A stretch of 52,138 bases of DNA, taken from NCBI GenBank assembly GCA_016936495.1, contig JAFGXT010000241.1, positions 1-52,138 on the forward strand. The letters run 5' to 3'. The notes below the pieces were generated by a model. It was not told the origin of the DNA, made no database searches, and saw only the letters and a program-made list of their open reading frames with translations. The position numbers were made by a program, and so were the translations under genes. The DNA comes from Victivallales bacterium. GTDB taxonomy: Bacteria > Verrucomicrobiota > Lentisphaeria > Victivallales > SZUA-371. Of the stretch, positions 41,692 to 50,366 are shown piece after piece (within the stretch, counting starts at the first letter, position 1; each line of letters opens with the position of its first letter).

Positions 41692-42798
41692 ATGATGAAA
41701 ATAAAGAAAACTGTAGATGGGAGCCAGCAGAAGATATACAAGTTGGTTTCTGCTTATCTGATGGAGCAGATAGAAAGTGGAAAACTGAAACTTGGAGATG
41801 CCATTTATTCCGAGCATACTTTGTGTAAGATGTTTAACGTCTCACGAACCAGTATAAGACGTGCGATCAGGGAAATGGTGGAAAATAATATTCTCGAAAG
41901 TCAGCAGGGGAGCGGCACTTTTGTGAAAGGGAAAATCCCTCCCAAAAATATCGCGTTGATAAATCATTACAATCGCATGATGAGAGCGAATCCTTTGGAT
42001 ACCCATTTCAAGGACATTGTTTTTGACATTGAATCAGAAATCACTCGGCGCAATTGCCGTTGTCTGATGTTTTCCGGTATAATAAACAATGCTTCTTCCA
42101 TTGGCTCAAAAACATCTTTTCTTAATGCCGATGGCATTATTATTGACGGAAATTATCAGGACACTCTTAATGAAATAGATGCCTTTAAGCAGTACTTTCC
42201 CGCCTGCACCCTCATAGAGGGCTTTTCTAAAGAAACTTCTATTCCTACAGTAAACCCAGATTTCAAACCTTCATTCATTGAATTGCTGAACAACGAAAAA
42301 AAACGAGAACGTATTCTTTTCCTGACAGAGAATAGAATTGCGTCCCGTCGCTGGACAAGATTGTGTTTTGAAGAAGCTGTAAGCGAATTGAATATGCAGG
42401 AACAGGTAGATGTTTGCTCTTATACTGACGAGATTCCAGAACCCGGCCTGGATTATCTGAATCCAGACGCATTGATTGCTCCAATTCTTGAACGCAGCAT
42501 CCTTGAACGCAATTGCCGTTCCATTATGTGTTCCAGTGATCGTATAGCAATGTATGTTATACAGATACTACGTCGCAAAAATTATCGCATCCCTGAGGAT
42601 GTTACGGTTTCCGGTTGTCTTGGTTTGCAGCTTTCAAATATGACTGATCCTCCGCTTACTTCAATAAAAACATCAGTTCGGCTTCTTGCGGAAGCTGCTG
42701 TGAAAATGACATTGAATCAGATATATAAAAAAGAGATCCCCGCGCAAATGCTTGTTCCTGCTGGAGTTTTTTATAGAGAATCTATGCCCAGAATTTAA
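41692..42798 (+). CDS. GntR/LacI hybrid transcriptional regulator (AraR-like)
   Basis: A 368-aa regulator with an N-terminal GntR winged helix (about 12-80; LGDAIYSEHTLCKMFNVSRTSIRRAI and the wing QQGSGTFV). A LacI-type periplasmic-binding sensor domain follows (about 88-365), ending with the dimer-partner segment PPLTSIKTSV. This arrangement is that of AraR, which is released from DNA by a sugar. The start may be the second ATG (41695), which is better spaced from AGAGG. Divergent from the Gfo/pseudopilin/beta-helix/Fe-S operon, so it probably controls it. It is convergent with ptsP. Confidence 0.92.
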   Translation: MMKIKKTVDGSQQKIYKLVSAYLMEQIESGKLKLGDAIYSEHTLCKMFNVSRTSIRRAIREMVENNILESQQGSGTFVKGKIPPKNIALINHYNRMMRANPLDTHFKDIVFDIESEITRRNCRCLMFSGIINNASSIGSKTSFLNADGIIIDGNYQDTLNEIDAFKQYFPACTLIEGFSKETSIPTVNPDFKPSFIELLNNEKKRERILFLTENRIASRRWTRLCFEEAVSELNMQEQVDVCSYTDEIPEPGLDYLNPDALIAPILERSILERNCRSIMCSSDRIAMYVIQILRRKNYRIPEDVTVSGCLGLQLSNMTDPPLTSIKTSVRLLAEAAVKMTLNQIYKKEIPAQMLVPAGVFYRESMPRI

Positions 42799-42823
42799 TT
42801 TCTATTCATTAGAGACTGATTCT

Positions 42824-45115
42824 CTACATGGGGCGGTTTGCCGCCAGGAGGAAACGGTTGACTTCGCGTTTGACTTCTTCGGAAGTTTTCATGCCGGACG
42901 CCTTTTTCAGGAGCACTCGGCATTCCGCCGCGTTTATCTGTCTGACGACTTTGGCTATGCCTGGAATGAATTTCGGCGGCATACTTAATTCTTTGATCCC
43001 CGCGCCTACCAGCAAGGGCACCGCTTGAATTATATTTGCCATTTCTCCGCACAAGGTTAGTTCTTTGTCGGGATGCTCCGAGAAAAAGTCGCCGATGTGT
43101 TTGATTATGCGGATAAACGCCGGATCTAAAGGGTCGGCATTGCCGCCGACCTGTTCGTTGGCGCGATCCACAGCAAAGCAGTATTGCAGTAAGTCATTAG
43201 TGCCTATGCTCATAAAGTCAAGATGCGGCATGAGTGAATCAAGCATAAACAGGATCGAGGGTATTTCGATCATTATGCCGATCTTGTAATCCTCTGAGTG
43301 CGGAATATTGTTTTCATGCAATTCCTGCTCGACTTCCGCGAGTATTTCCTTGACTTTCAGGATTTCCTGAAGTGTGGACACCATCGGGAGGAGCAACTTT
43401 AGTTTACCTTTGGCTCCAGCCCGCAATATCGCCCGCAGATGTGTCTTGAACAAATTTGTGCGTTTCAACAGCAGGCGTATGCCACGGTAGCCGAGCGCAG
43501 GATTGTCTTCCTGTGGCAAATCCACATAGGGCAGAGGTTTGTCGCCTCCCACGTCCAGTACTCGTATGGTAACTTCTTCTTTGGTCTTGTTGAGCACCTG
43601 CCTGAACACATTGTACTGATCTTCCTCCGCCGGAAGATGATCTCTGACCATATACATGAATTCAGTGCGGTACAGACCAATGCCGTGTGCGCCGTACTGT
43701 TCCAGATTGGAGGCTTCGCAGATCAGCGAAATGTTGGCTCGTAAACGTACATTAACGCCGTCCAGAGTTACGGTCGGCTTCATGTCCATTATAATATTTT
43801 CTTCCTGCACATCCGGCGAGATCTGATCCTGAAAATGTTTCTTGACCTGTTCGCCGGGGCGTATGTATACCTTGCCGGAATGCCCGTCGATGAGGATTTC
43901 GTCATTGTTGACCGTGTGCTGGGTTACGCCTTTAACGCCGAGTATCGCAGGAATGTTCAATGCTTTGGCGAGGATGGACACATGAGCGGTGGCGCCACCT
44001 TTTTCGCAGATGATTCCGACAAAGTTATCCACTGGCATTCTGATCAAATCCGATGGCAGCAGCTCTTTTGCCACTAGTATCAGTTTAGATGAATCCGAGT
44101 TGAACGCCTCTTCCACACTCACGGCGTCTTTAATGATGGTAACAGATTCGATTATCCTGATCATGACGTCTTTCAGGTCAAAAGAGCGATCCCTGAAAGT
44201 CTGATCGTTAATCTGAAGGAATTTCTTTTCATATTCATTATAGACCGAGGCAATGGCGTATTCCACGGAAAACCCGTGTTTTTTTATAGCGGTCTTAACT
44301 TCGCCGAGTACCGCCTGGTCTTCCAGAAACATCAGATGCACGTTGAAAATTGACGCGTCGGCTTCGGAAATAAGCGTCAACGCTTTGTTTTCCAGCTCCA
44401 GTGTTTTTTCCTTTGCCAGTTTCAACGCGTTTTCAAATAACAATAATTCCTCATCCAGATTACTGTGAAAAGCTGGATTGGTAAATTTTTTAATCAGATC
44501 CTCTTTGGAAAACAAGAAGGCATTGCCCAGAGTAACGCCTGCGGTAGTCGCTACACCGGGGAGCATAAGTTGTCCGGTTTTATCCTGCTGTTTCTTGATA
44601 ATGCTGGTTTTTTGTATTCCCTTGAGCAGTATTGAGTTGAGAAATAAATTCGCCAGCTGGGTGCTGATGGAGCGTACCATGTCCGCCACCGGCTGCTCAA
44701 ATTTCTTCTCTTCTTTGCGCTGAATGGTCAGAATCCCCAGGCATTTACCACTGATAGTGAGGGGCACAGACAGAAATGAGCGATACTGTTCTTCGCCGAT
44801 GTTTTCAAACAGTCTGAATCCGGGATGAGATTGCGGATTTGCCAGATTAAGTATTTTTCGTTCTTTGAAACTGATGCCGGTGAGACCTTCTCCGGGCTTC
44901 ATGGATACATTCATAATGGCGTTCTGATCCAGACCGCAGGTAGCAGTCAACACCAGACGATCATTGGCTTCGTCGTATTCATAAACCGAGCACACATCAA
45001 CATTCAAGCTTTGTGCCAGAATGCTGACTATCTTCTGAAGTGCCTCCAGATGGTCTCCGGTTCTGGCTATAGTTTCAGATATTTGCCTTAAAATGCTTAA
45101 GAGATTACCCAGCAT
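42824..45115 (-). CDS. ptsP: Phosphoenolpyruvate-protein phosphotransferase with GAF domain (EI-Ntr-like)
   Basis: A 763-aa enzyme I paralog that transfers phosphate from PEP to an HPr/NPr protein. It has an N-terminal GAF sensor (about 15-160), then the PEP-utiliser N-domain (about 187-310). The phospho-His domain has active His378 in GGATAHVSI. The TIM barrel carries GLYRTEFMYM, VLDVGGDKPLPY, PALGYRGIRL and SIGTNDLLQYCFAVDR, and LCGEM near the end holds the catalytic Cys. All catalytic motifs look intact. No HPr or EIIA gene is adjacent, in keeping with a regulatory (nitrogen-PTS-like) role; pairing with RpoN elsewhere in the window is suggestive only. Confidence 0.95.
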   Translation of the reverse strand: MLGNLLSILRQISETIARTGDHLEALQKIVSILAQSLNVDVCSVYEYDEANDRLVLTATCGLDQNAIMNVSMKPGEGLTGISFKERKILNLANPQSHPGFRLFENIGEEQYRSFLSVPLTISGKCLGILTIQRKEEKKFEQPVADMVRSISTQLANLFLNSILLKGIQKTSIIKKQQDKTGQLMLPGVATTAGVTLGNAFLFSKEDLIKKFTNPAFHSNLDEELLLFENALKLAKEKTLELENKALTLISEADASIFNVHLMFLEDQAVLGEVKTAIKKHGFSVEYAIASVYNEYEKKFLQINDQTFRDRSFDLKDVMIRIIESVTIIKDAVSVEEAFNSDSSKLILVAKELLPSDLIRMPVDNFVGIICEKGGATAHVSILAKALNIPAILGVKGVTQHTVNNDEILIDGHSGKVYIRPGEQVKKHFQDQISPDVQEENIIMDMKPTVTLDGVNVRLRANISLICEASNLEQYGAHGIGLYRTEFMYMVRDHLPAEEDQYNVFRQVLNKTKEEVTIRVLDVGGDKPLPYVDLPQEDNPALGYRGIRLLLKRTNLFKTHLRAILRAGAKGKLKLLLPMVSTLQEILKVKEILAEVEQELHENNIPHSEDYKIGIMIEIPSILFMLDSLMPHLDFMSIGTNDLLQYCFAVDRANEQVGGNADPLDPAFIRIIKHIGDFFSEHPDKELTLCGEMANIIQAVPLLVGAGIKELSMPPKFIPGIAKVVRQINAAECRVLLKKASGMKTSEEVKREVNRFLLAANRPM

Positions 45116-45308
45116 TGATGTTTCCGTTTAAATAAATTTATAAAAAAAATACTAAAAAATCATAAAATACTATATAACGGAAAAAAATTATTTCATGTTG
45201 CATTTTTGTAAAATAACACTTTTTTTTGCATCATAATCTCATGGGCGTGGCTGGCGAAGCCCCGGACAGGGAATAAATTCGAACAGCAAGCAGAATATCG
45301 GGTTCATA

Positions 45309-45355
45309 TTAAAATATAAAAATGGCGTGGAGACTTTCATTGGCGTAGTCTCCAC
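45309..45355 (-). terminator. Terminator of the DUF6067-LamG gene
   Basis: On the minus strand GTGGAGACT (45355-45347) and AGTCTCCAC (45335-45327) form a 9-bp stem with an 11-nt loop. It is followed after three bases by ATTTTTATATTTT, 27 bp past the stop codon. The space between this hairpin and ptsP is very AT-rich and has no gene. Confidence 0.75.
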
Positions 45356-45381
45356 CCATCCCGATTCATAAGCAAATCTTT

Positions 45382-48300
45382 TTATATTCCAGCACGCATG
45401 AGCAGTGCCGAGGTGGCGTCATAATAGCTTTTTATCTGATTTTCGCTCAATACGGTATCGAAGAACAGCAGATCGTCGACGCGTATCGGCACTGGCCATT
45501 TGTCGATCATATTTATCTGATTGAGATTGTCATCATTATCCAATACACGGGACGCGTTCATTATAGAAACCGCTTTGCCGTTCAGATAGGTGGTAACATC
45601 CTTTCCGTTGGAGGTGATAACAAAATGATGCCATTTGCCTGTCGGATATTCCTGCCGGAAAGCGCGTGTCGGGGTTTTCATTATGCCGTTGATATTTTCA
45701 AAACGCCACATCTGCGTTACCAATGCTGAATCCTTAAGCGCCCGCCATGGACCGCCTTTGAAGAATACTGAAATGTAATTCCATTTCTTATGTTTTGGTG
45801 ACAACCCGCTGTTGTAAAACAGTTCGCCTTCCGCGTTCTCTTTCAATTCCTCATCAAATTTGAACCAGAATGACGCCGTGCGGTTGTGATCCAGCGATAA
45901 ATCTCGCGATGTCAAGGAAATACGCTTGTTTCCCTGAGCGATATAGCTGCCGCCGGAAATACCGTTGCCTTTGTCATATTCTCCGTTCAGGACAGCTTTG
46001 GTTATTTTAACGTTGGAAACATCGGTCTTGCCTGGTTCCGAAAAGGAATTGTAGTATATCACGTGTTCTTTCAGGTTGTCGGAAACTCCGGCTATATCCA
46101 TGCCGACCGCGCTGGTCGCCATCGCCACTACAGCCGCCGTTGTCGCGGCGCGAGTTGCTTTCTTTGATGTTTTTTTGACTGTTTCAATCATTCTTGCCTC
46201 CGGTTTTTTGTTCGAAAATTCAATAGCTTTTACTTCGTGTTTTTTTAGTTCCAGTTCGATTTTTCCGTTTTTCCATGCAATCGGCTCGCGGGTCTCGAAA
46301 TCGGTGCAGAACGCGTCAGTTTTAATTCCAAGTTTTGACAAGTCAAACTCAAACCCGACTTTGCCGTCTGATTCTTTGTACGAGCAGATAACCAATACCG
46401 CCTTTTCGCCGGGAATGCTGTGAAGTATCCAGGCGTAGTCTTTGTCTGACACCCTTATTGTATCCTGTTCATCCCAGTAGCGTATGGTCTTGATTTTTGG
46501 ATTTTTGAAATATTCTTCTTTTACTGGGGTTTCGAGCGTTGTCCAAACTTTTCCGCGCCCCCAGCCAAATAATTCATGAGTGATACAGACCCCGGCATAA
46601 GTGCGTTGCACCCATTCATCCCGAGCTTGCTTGCCTTGTTCATTGCATACTTTGGTCTGTAATCCCGCCAGTTCGCCATTGGAAACCAACTGAGTATATG
46701 GGCGAGAGAAGCGATACTGCACATCTCCGGTCGAACGCTTCCATTCCCATTCCAACTGCATGGTGGCGAAAGACAGCATAGGTAATATAGACGCGGAAGT
46801 TATATGGGGGAATATAACCGGATCCATGCCCAGTTCGCACATCATTTGGAAAGTACGTTTGCTATGATTGCGCAATTCCCATATACCCGCGGCTGGAGTT
46901 ATACTCCCGTCGGGGTTGTGATAAGCGTCGGTCATTTCTGTATTATAACTTGGCCTGATGTACCAGTTGTCCCAGTATACGCCCTGATTCCTGCCGTGGT
47001 TAAAAGATTCTTTGTACCAGTGCAATGCGAAATCACTGTAAGAATTACTTGGCACTATTTTTATTTCATTACGAACGGGAATATATTCGCGGGACGGGAA
47101 ATCCAGCAGACTCCAGTCGTTCATGAAGGTGGAATATTCGTCCAGCGCATTAAACACCGCACGGTTGTAATAAAAAATCATATTAGCTCCGTTCAGACGC
47201 CCCAGGATGCCTGTGGCTTTCACATGTGCTATCCAACGTTTCTTTTGCTCGGGATAGTCAGGAAAGGGTTTATAATACTCCAATCCGCGTTTTATGGCTT
47301 CTTCTCTATCTTCTTTCGTTGCGGTTCCAAGATTAGAACGTGTCATTACTTCATAGAAAAAGCGATCGCGTCCGGGAGGATAGACGTTACCACAGCTACC
47401 GGGACCACCAAGCCAGTTTATGCAAGTGCCCAGCAAGCGGAATGATTTGGTTCTCCACCAGTCAGGACGTGGTTTTATCGGCGCGGCGAGCATACCGAAA
47501 GACAGGGTCTGTTCCTTGTTGATTTTTATGGGTTTATTGACCAGATTGACTTCCAGCACAAGCTGTTTGCCATTGCGCACAACACGCATGTTGGGAGTTT
47601 CGCGATTCCAGCTCCAGCCTTTGTCGTTTTCAGCAAAGACGCTAAGTCCGCGCAACGCGCTGCCCAGAAAAATATAGGGGCAAAAGTTTTTAGTCATGTA
47701 TGAGGCTTTTACTTCCTTTGCGCTCCATACTTCGCCTTCTCCCGATTTGAAATAATCATATAGCGTATTGCGCAATCCATCCCCCATAGCATGATACATC
47801 GGCGCGTACTTGTCTTTTAATGGTACTTCCAGAACCAGCGATTTGATTTCGCCGCTTTTGAGTGTGAGGTCGTATTTCAAACAGCCGTCATATTCCCAGC
47901 GGGCGTTCGCCACCGCGTTAAAGTTGCCGGATTTGATTTCACTTTGAGTGCCGACGACGTCGGCGGCGCGTTCGGTAAAGTTGAGCTTTCCGGCTGACAA
48001 TGCTTTGCCGTTGAGTTTAAGCGTTATCGGCGCGGCAAGGACGTCTATGCCTTTAATGGTAATTTGCTCGGGCAGTCCGATAGAGCCTAAACGATGATCG
48101 CGGAATACCGTTGACAGGGTATTGTTCTCGATTTTGATATCGGTGAACGGCGCGAACACTTTGCGGGAACGTCCAAGCTTGTTATGCTCCCAATCATAGC
48201 GTTTTCTGATGAAATTCTTGTTGAGTTTTTCATCTTTGTTCATAGTCAGGGTTACGATATATTCGCCATTGAGTTCGGGGAGTTTAAATTTTGATTCCAG

Positions 48301-49476
48301 TCCATGAGTGGATTTGACTTTTTCACTTTTAACAACTTTGCCGCTGGCTTTTTCGCTGACGGTGTAAGTTATTTCCGCAGGCAGAGGTTTTTTGTAATTA
48401 TGGAACAGATTGCGGACGCGCAATAGCTTTTTATATGGATAATAGGCAAATTCAAAATCGAATGGAAGAATCACTTCCTCAATCGTCGCCCAGCGTACCG
48501 GGCGCGGAGCCGACCAATTGAATTTTCGTGAATAATGTACACCGTCTTTGCCGGAGATTTTGATGGTGAAATCAAAATGTCCACAATTACCGGCGTGAAT
48601 CCTGGCGTCATATGGAAGCTTCACGGTCTTGCCCGGCTCTATGGTAACTTTTTCGTTTAACCTTACTTCCGGCATCGCATCAAGTTCGGTATTTATAAAA
48701 ACATTAAGCTCAGCCGTTTTGCTGCCGGGGTTGTATAAAGAAAGTTCGCCGTGTATCTGCTTTGCAGTGAAATCGCCGTGTGCCTCAAATTGAATCGCCG
48801 GAGCGCCTTTTACAAACTTAAAACGTGTATCCGCGCCAGCAAATCCTGCCGGAGCGCTGGAAAATATCCACGGTTGTTTCCAGTCGCGGCAAAGGCTGAT
48901 ACTCCATACACCATCGGTGGTTTTGCGGTCGGGAACAATGCTGGCAACTGGTACTTTTACTTCGGTTATCCATTTGCCGTCATGCATTGAATTAGCAATC
49001 TCATACTTGCCATTCCAGCTTGCGGGTTGTGGATATCCGCCGCGGACGGCAGTTAAATAAACTTTAGAACCAATGGAATTGAATAAACACTGATAACGTA
49101 TCCCCCGTTCAACTCCGGGTGTGGGATCAATAAATATCTCCGCTGCGTCATCATTTACAATATTACTGCTGTTTTCTTTTACTTTGCTTATGATTTCCCC
49201 GACTTTCGGCAATTCGCTGATTATGGCAAAATAGAAAGCGTCTTCGGTCGCGCCGATATATGAACGCACGGAACGTTGCTCCAGCGCCACTGGCAAATTG
49301 CTTACCATGCCGTCGAATCCGGCGGCGTCTTTCCATTCTTCGGGATTAAATTTCCCATCAATGGTCGGCGCTTTCTCCATCAAAGGCACAATAAACTCAT
49401 GATTCTTTCCCGGTACGGCAAAAGCCGCCGCCCCCAGCATGACTCCCGTCATCGCTCCAATAAATTTTGACAACAT
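45382..49476 (-). CDS. Secreted CBM9-like/DUF6067-like glycoside-hydrolase protein fused to a LamG domain
   Basis: A 1364-aa exported protein. It starts with a signal peptide (1-20, ending AAAFA), then a CBM9-like domain beginning APTIDGKFNPEEW (about 36-215). Beta-sandwich domains follow, then a large central region of DUF6067/glycoside-hydrolase type with NHGRNQGVYWDNWYIRP, finished by a beta-rich cap ending LKKHEVKAIEF near 1085. From Met1096 a second basic, Ala-rich signal-like stretch is followed by a LamG/concanavalin-like domain (about 1140-1364; HHFVITSNGKDVTTYLNG). AGGAG lies 6 nt before the main ATG. The inner junction has its own ribosome site (see 46189-46201), so this looks like two genes joined in frame. 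A polysaccharide target is inferred; catalytic residues are not assigned. Confidence 0.85.
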   Translation of the reverse strand: MLSKFIGAMTGVMLGAAAFAVPGKNHEFIVPLMEKAPTIDGKFNPEEWKDAAGFDGMVSNLPVALEQRSVRSYIGATEDAFYFAIISELPKVGEIISKVKENSSNIVNDDAAEIFIDPTPGVERGIRYQCLFNSIGSKVYLTAVRGGYPQPASWNGKYEIANSMHDGKWITEVKVPVASIVPDRKTTDGVWSISLCRDWKQPWIFSSAPAGFAGADTRFKFVKGAPAIQFEAHGDFTAKQIHGELSLYNPGSKTAELNVFINTELDAMPEVRLNEKVTIEPGKTVKLPYDARIHAGNCGHFDFTIKISGKDGVHYSRKFNWSAPRPVRWATIEEVILPFDFEFAYYPYKKLLRVRNLFHNYKKPLPAEITYTVSEKASGKVVKSEKVKSTHGLESKFKLPELNGEYIVTLTMNKDEKLNKNFIRKRYDWEHNKLGRSRKVFAPFTDIKIENNTLSTVFRDHRLGSIGLPEQITIKGIDVLAAPITLKLNGKALSAGKLNFTERAADVVGTQSEIKSGNFNAVANARWEYDGCLKYDLTLKSGEIKSLVLEVPLKDKYAPMYHAMGDGLRNTLYDYFKSGEGEVWSAKEVKASYMTKNFCPYIFLGSALRGLSVFAENDKGWSWNRETPNMRVVRNGKQLVLEVNLVNKPIKINKEQTLSFGMLAAPIKPRPDWWRTKSFRLLGTCINWLGGPGSCGNVYPPGRDRFFYEVMTRSNLGTATKEDREEAIKRGLEYYKPFPDYPEQKKRWIAHVKATGILGRLNGANMIFYYNRAVFNALDEYSTFMNDWSLLDFPSREYIPVRNEIKIVPSNSYSDFALHWYKESFNHGRNQGVYWDNWYIRPSYNTEMTDAYHNPDGSITPAAGIWELRNHSKRTFQMMCELGMDPVIFPHITSASILPMLSFATMQLEWEWKRSTGDVQYRFSRPYTQLVSNGELAGLQTKVCNEQGKQARDEWVQRTYAGVCITHELFGWGRGKVWTTLETPVKEEYFKNPKIKTIRYWDEQDTIRVSDKDYAWILHSIPGEKAVLVICSYKESDGKVGFEFDLSKLGIKTDAFCTDFETREPIAWKNGKIELELKKHEVKAIEFSNKKPEARMIETVKKTSKKATRAATTAAVVAMATSAVGMDIAGVSDNLKEHVIYYNSFSEPGKTDVSNVKITKAVLNGEYDKGNGISGGSYIAQGNKRISLTSRDLSLDHNRTASFWFKFDEELKENAEGELFYNSGLSPKHKKWNYISVFFKGGPWRALKDSALVTQMWRFENINGIMKTPTRAFRQEYPTGKWHHFVITSNGKDVTTYLNGKAVSIMNASRVLDNDDNLNQINMIDKWPVPIRVDDLLFFDTVLSENQIKSYYDATSALLMRAGI
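46189..46201 (-). promoter_or_regulatory. Internal ribosome binding site and ATG inside the DUF6067-LamG gene
   Basis: GGAGG (46201-46197) lies 5 nt before an in-frame ATG (46191-46189). The encoded N-terminus MIETVKKTSKKATRA then TTAAVVAMATSAVG has the basic-then-hydrophobic pattern of a signal peptide. Initiation here would give a separate exported 269-aa LamG protein ending at 45382. Confidence 0.55.
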
Positions 49477-49574
49477 ACTTTGCTCCTGCTTTTGTTGAGT
49501 TTCTGTTAAATTATTTCTGTTTATATAATGTTAGAACTTATTAAATTTTGAGCGGTCTCCGGAAATTCAACTTA

Positions 49575-49603
49575 AGCCTCCTGGGAGCGCCGAGCCCCAG
49601 GGA
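49575..49603. repeat. Short GC-rich inverted element upstream of the DUF6067-LamG gene
   Basis: CCTGGG and CCCAGG flank a GC-rich core containing GAGCGCCGAG in an otherwise AT-rich 190-bp spacer. It has no T-tract. It resembles short dispersed elements I associate with PVC genomes, but only one convincing copy is in this window. Confidence 0.25.
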
Positions 49604-49666
49604 AATCTCCTCATCGCAAATATTTGAAATAGATGCTTTGGGACACTATCTTCGTTAAGATTTTTT

Positions 49667-50341
49667 CTATATTTGCCAAGGCAATACCGCGTTATTCCAA
49701 CCGGCTTTAGGTGGCAGAGAAGTTCGTTCGACGTGCCCGTCAAGATAAAGCAGATTGCTGGTTTTGCCTATATGTGGATTTCCTGCATTAGATCCGGTGG
49801 TAAACGTATCAAAGTCTTCGAGCTGGACGAGTCGATACTGGCTGGAACGTCCGGCTTCTCCGATATAGAATTCTTGAGTGTACTTTCTGCTTGAGTCAGG
49901 TCTGAATGCACCTAGATTTCGTTCAATATAATGATTCACGCCATAAGTTCCGCGCCATCGTATCCTGTTGATCCAAGAATCGCCATTTTGTTCCATACGA
50001 TTTAATCCCGTTTGACATACCCATATCTCGTTTTTATTTTTTATAGCGACACTTCCTGAAGATGCGCTGATGTTTCCCGGTGGTACATTATAATAATAAT
50101 TGGCAAGCCGGTAAAGAAACCAGTATGACTGCGAAGTATAAAAGCCGTTGTTGTCTCCCGCATATGACGCCGCGACCATACCTATTTGCTTCATGTTATT
50201 GGTGCAACTGATAGCCTTTGCCAGTTCGCGTGCTCTGCCGATGGCGGGCAGGAGCATTGACGCGAGGATGGCTATTATAGCTATCACTACGAGGAGTTCG
50301 ATGAGTGTGAAATCCTTGATGGATATGGACTTAAGTTTCAT
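49667..50341 (-). CDS. Pseudopilin-like protein, prepilin N-terminus
   Basis: A 224-aa protein with a short basic leader ([10 protein letters not shown]) and the prepilin motif [16 protein letters not shown], nearly identical to that of the 39361-40239 gene over the first helix. The C-terminal segment [15 protein letters not shown] is an H-X10-DG variant of the H-X9-DG signature. AAAGGAG lies 9 nt before the ATG. It stands between the GH42-like gene (25 bp upstream) and the DUF6067-LamG gene, which repeats the pairing of pseudopilins with secreted glycan enzymes. Confidence 0.92.
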   Translation of the reverse strand: MKLKSISIKDFTLIELLVVIAIIAILASMLLPAIGRARELAKAISCTNNMKQIGMVAASYAGDNNGFYTSQSYWFLYRLANYYYNVPPGNISASSGSVAIKNKNEIWVCQTGLNRMEQNGDSWINRIRWRGTYGVNHYIERNLGAFRPDSSRKYTQEFYIGEAGRSSQYRLVQLEDFDTFTTGSNAGNPHIGKTSNLLYLDGHVERTSLPPKAGWNNAVLPWQI

Positions 50342-50366
50342 GGTCGCAGTCTCCTTTGATTGGACT

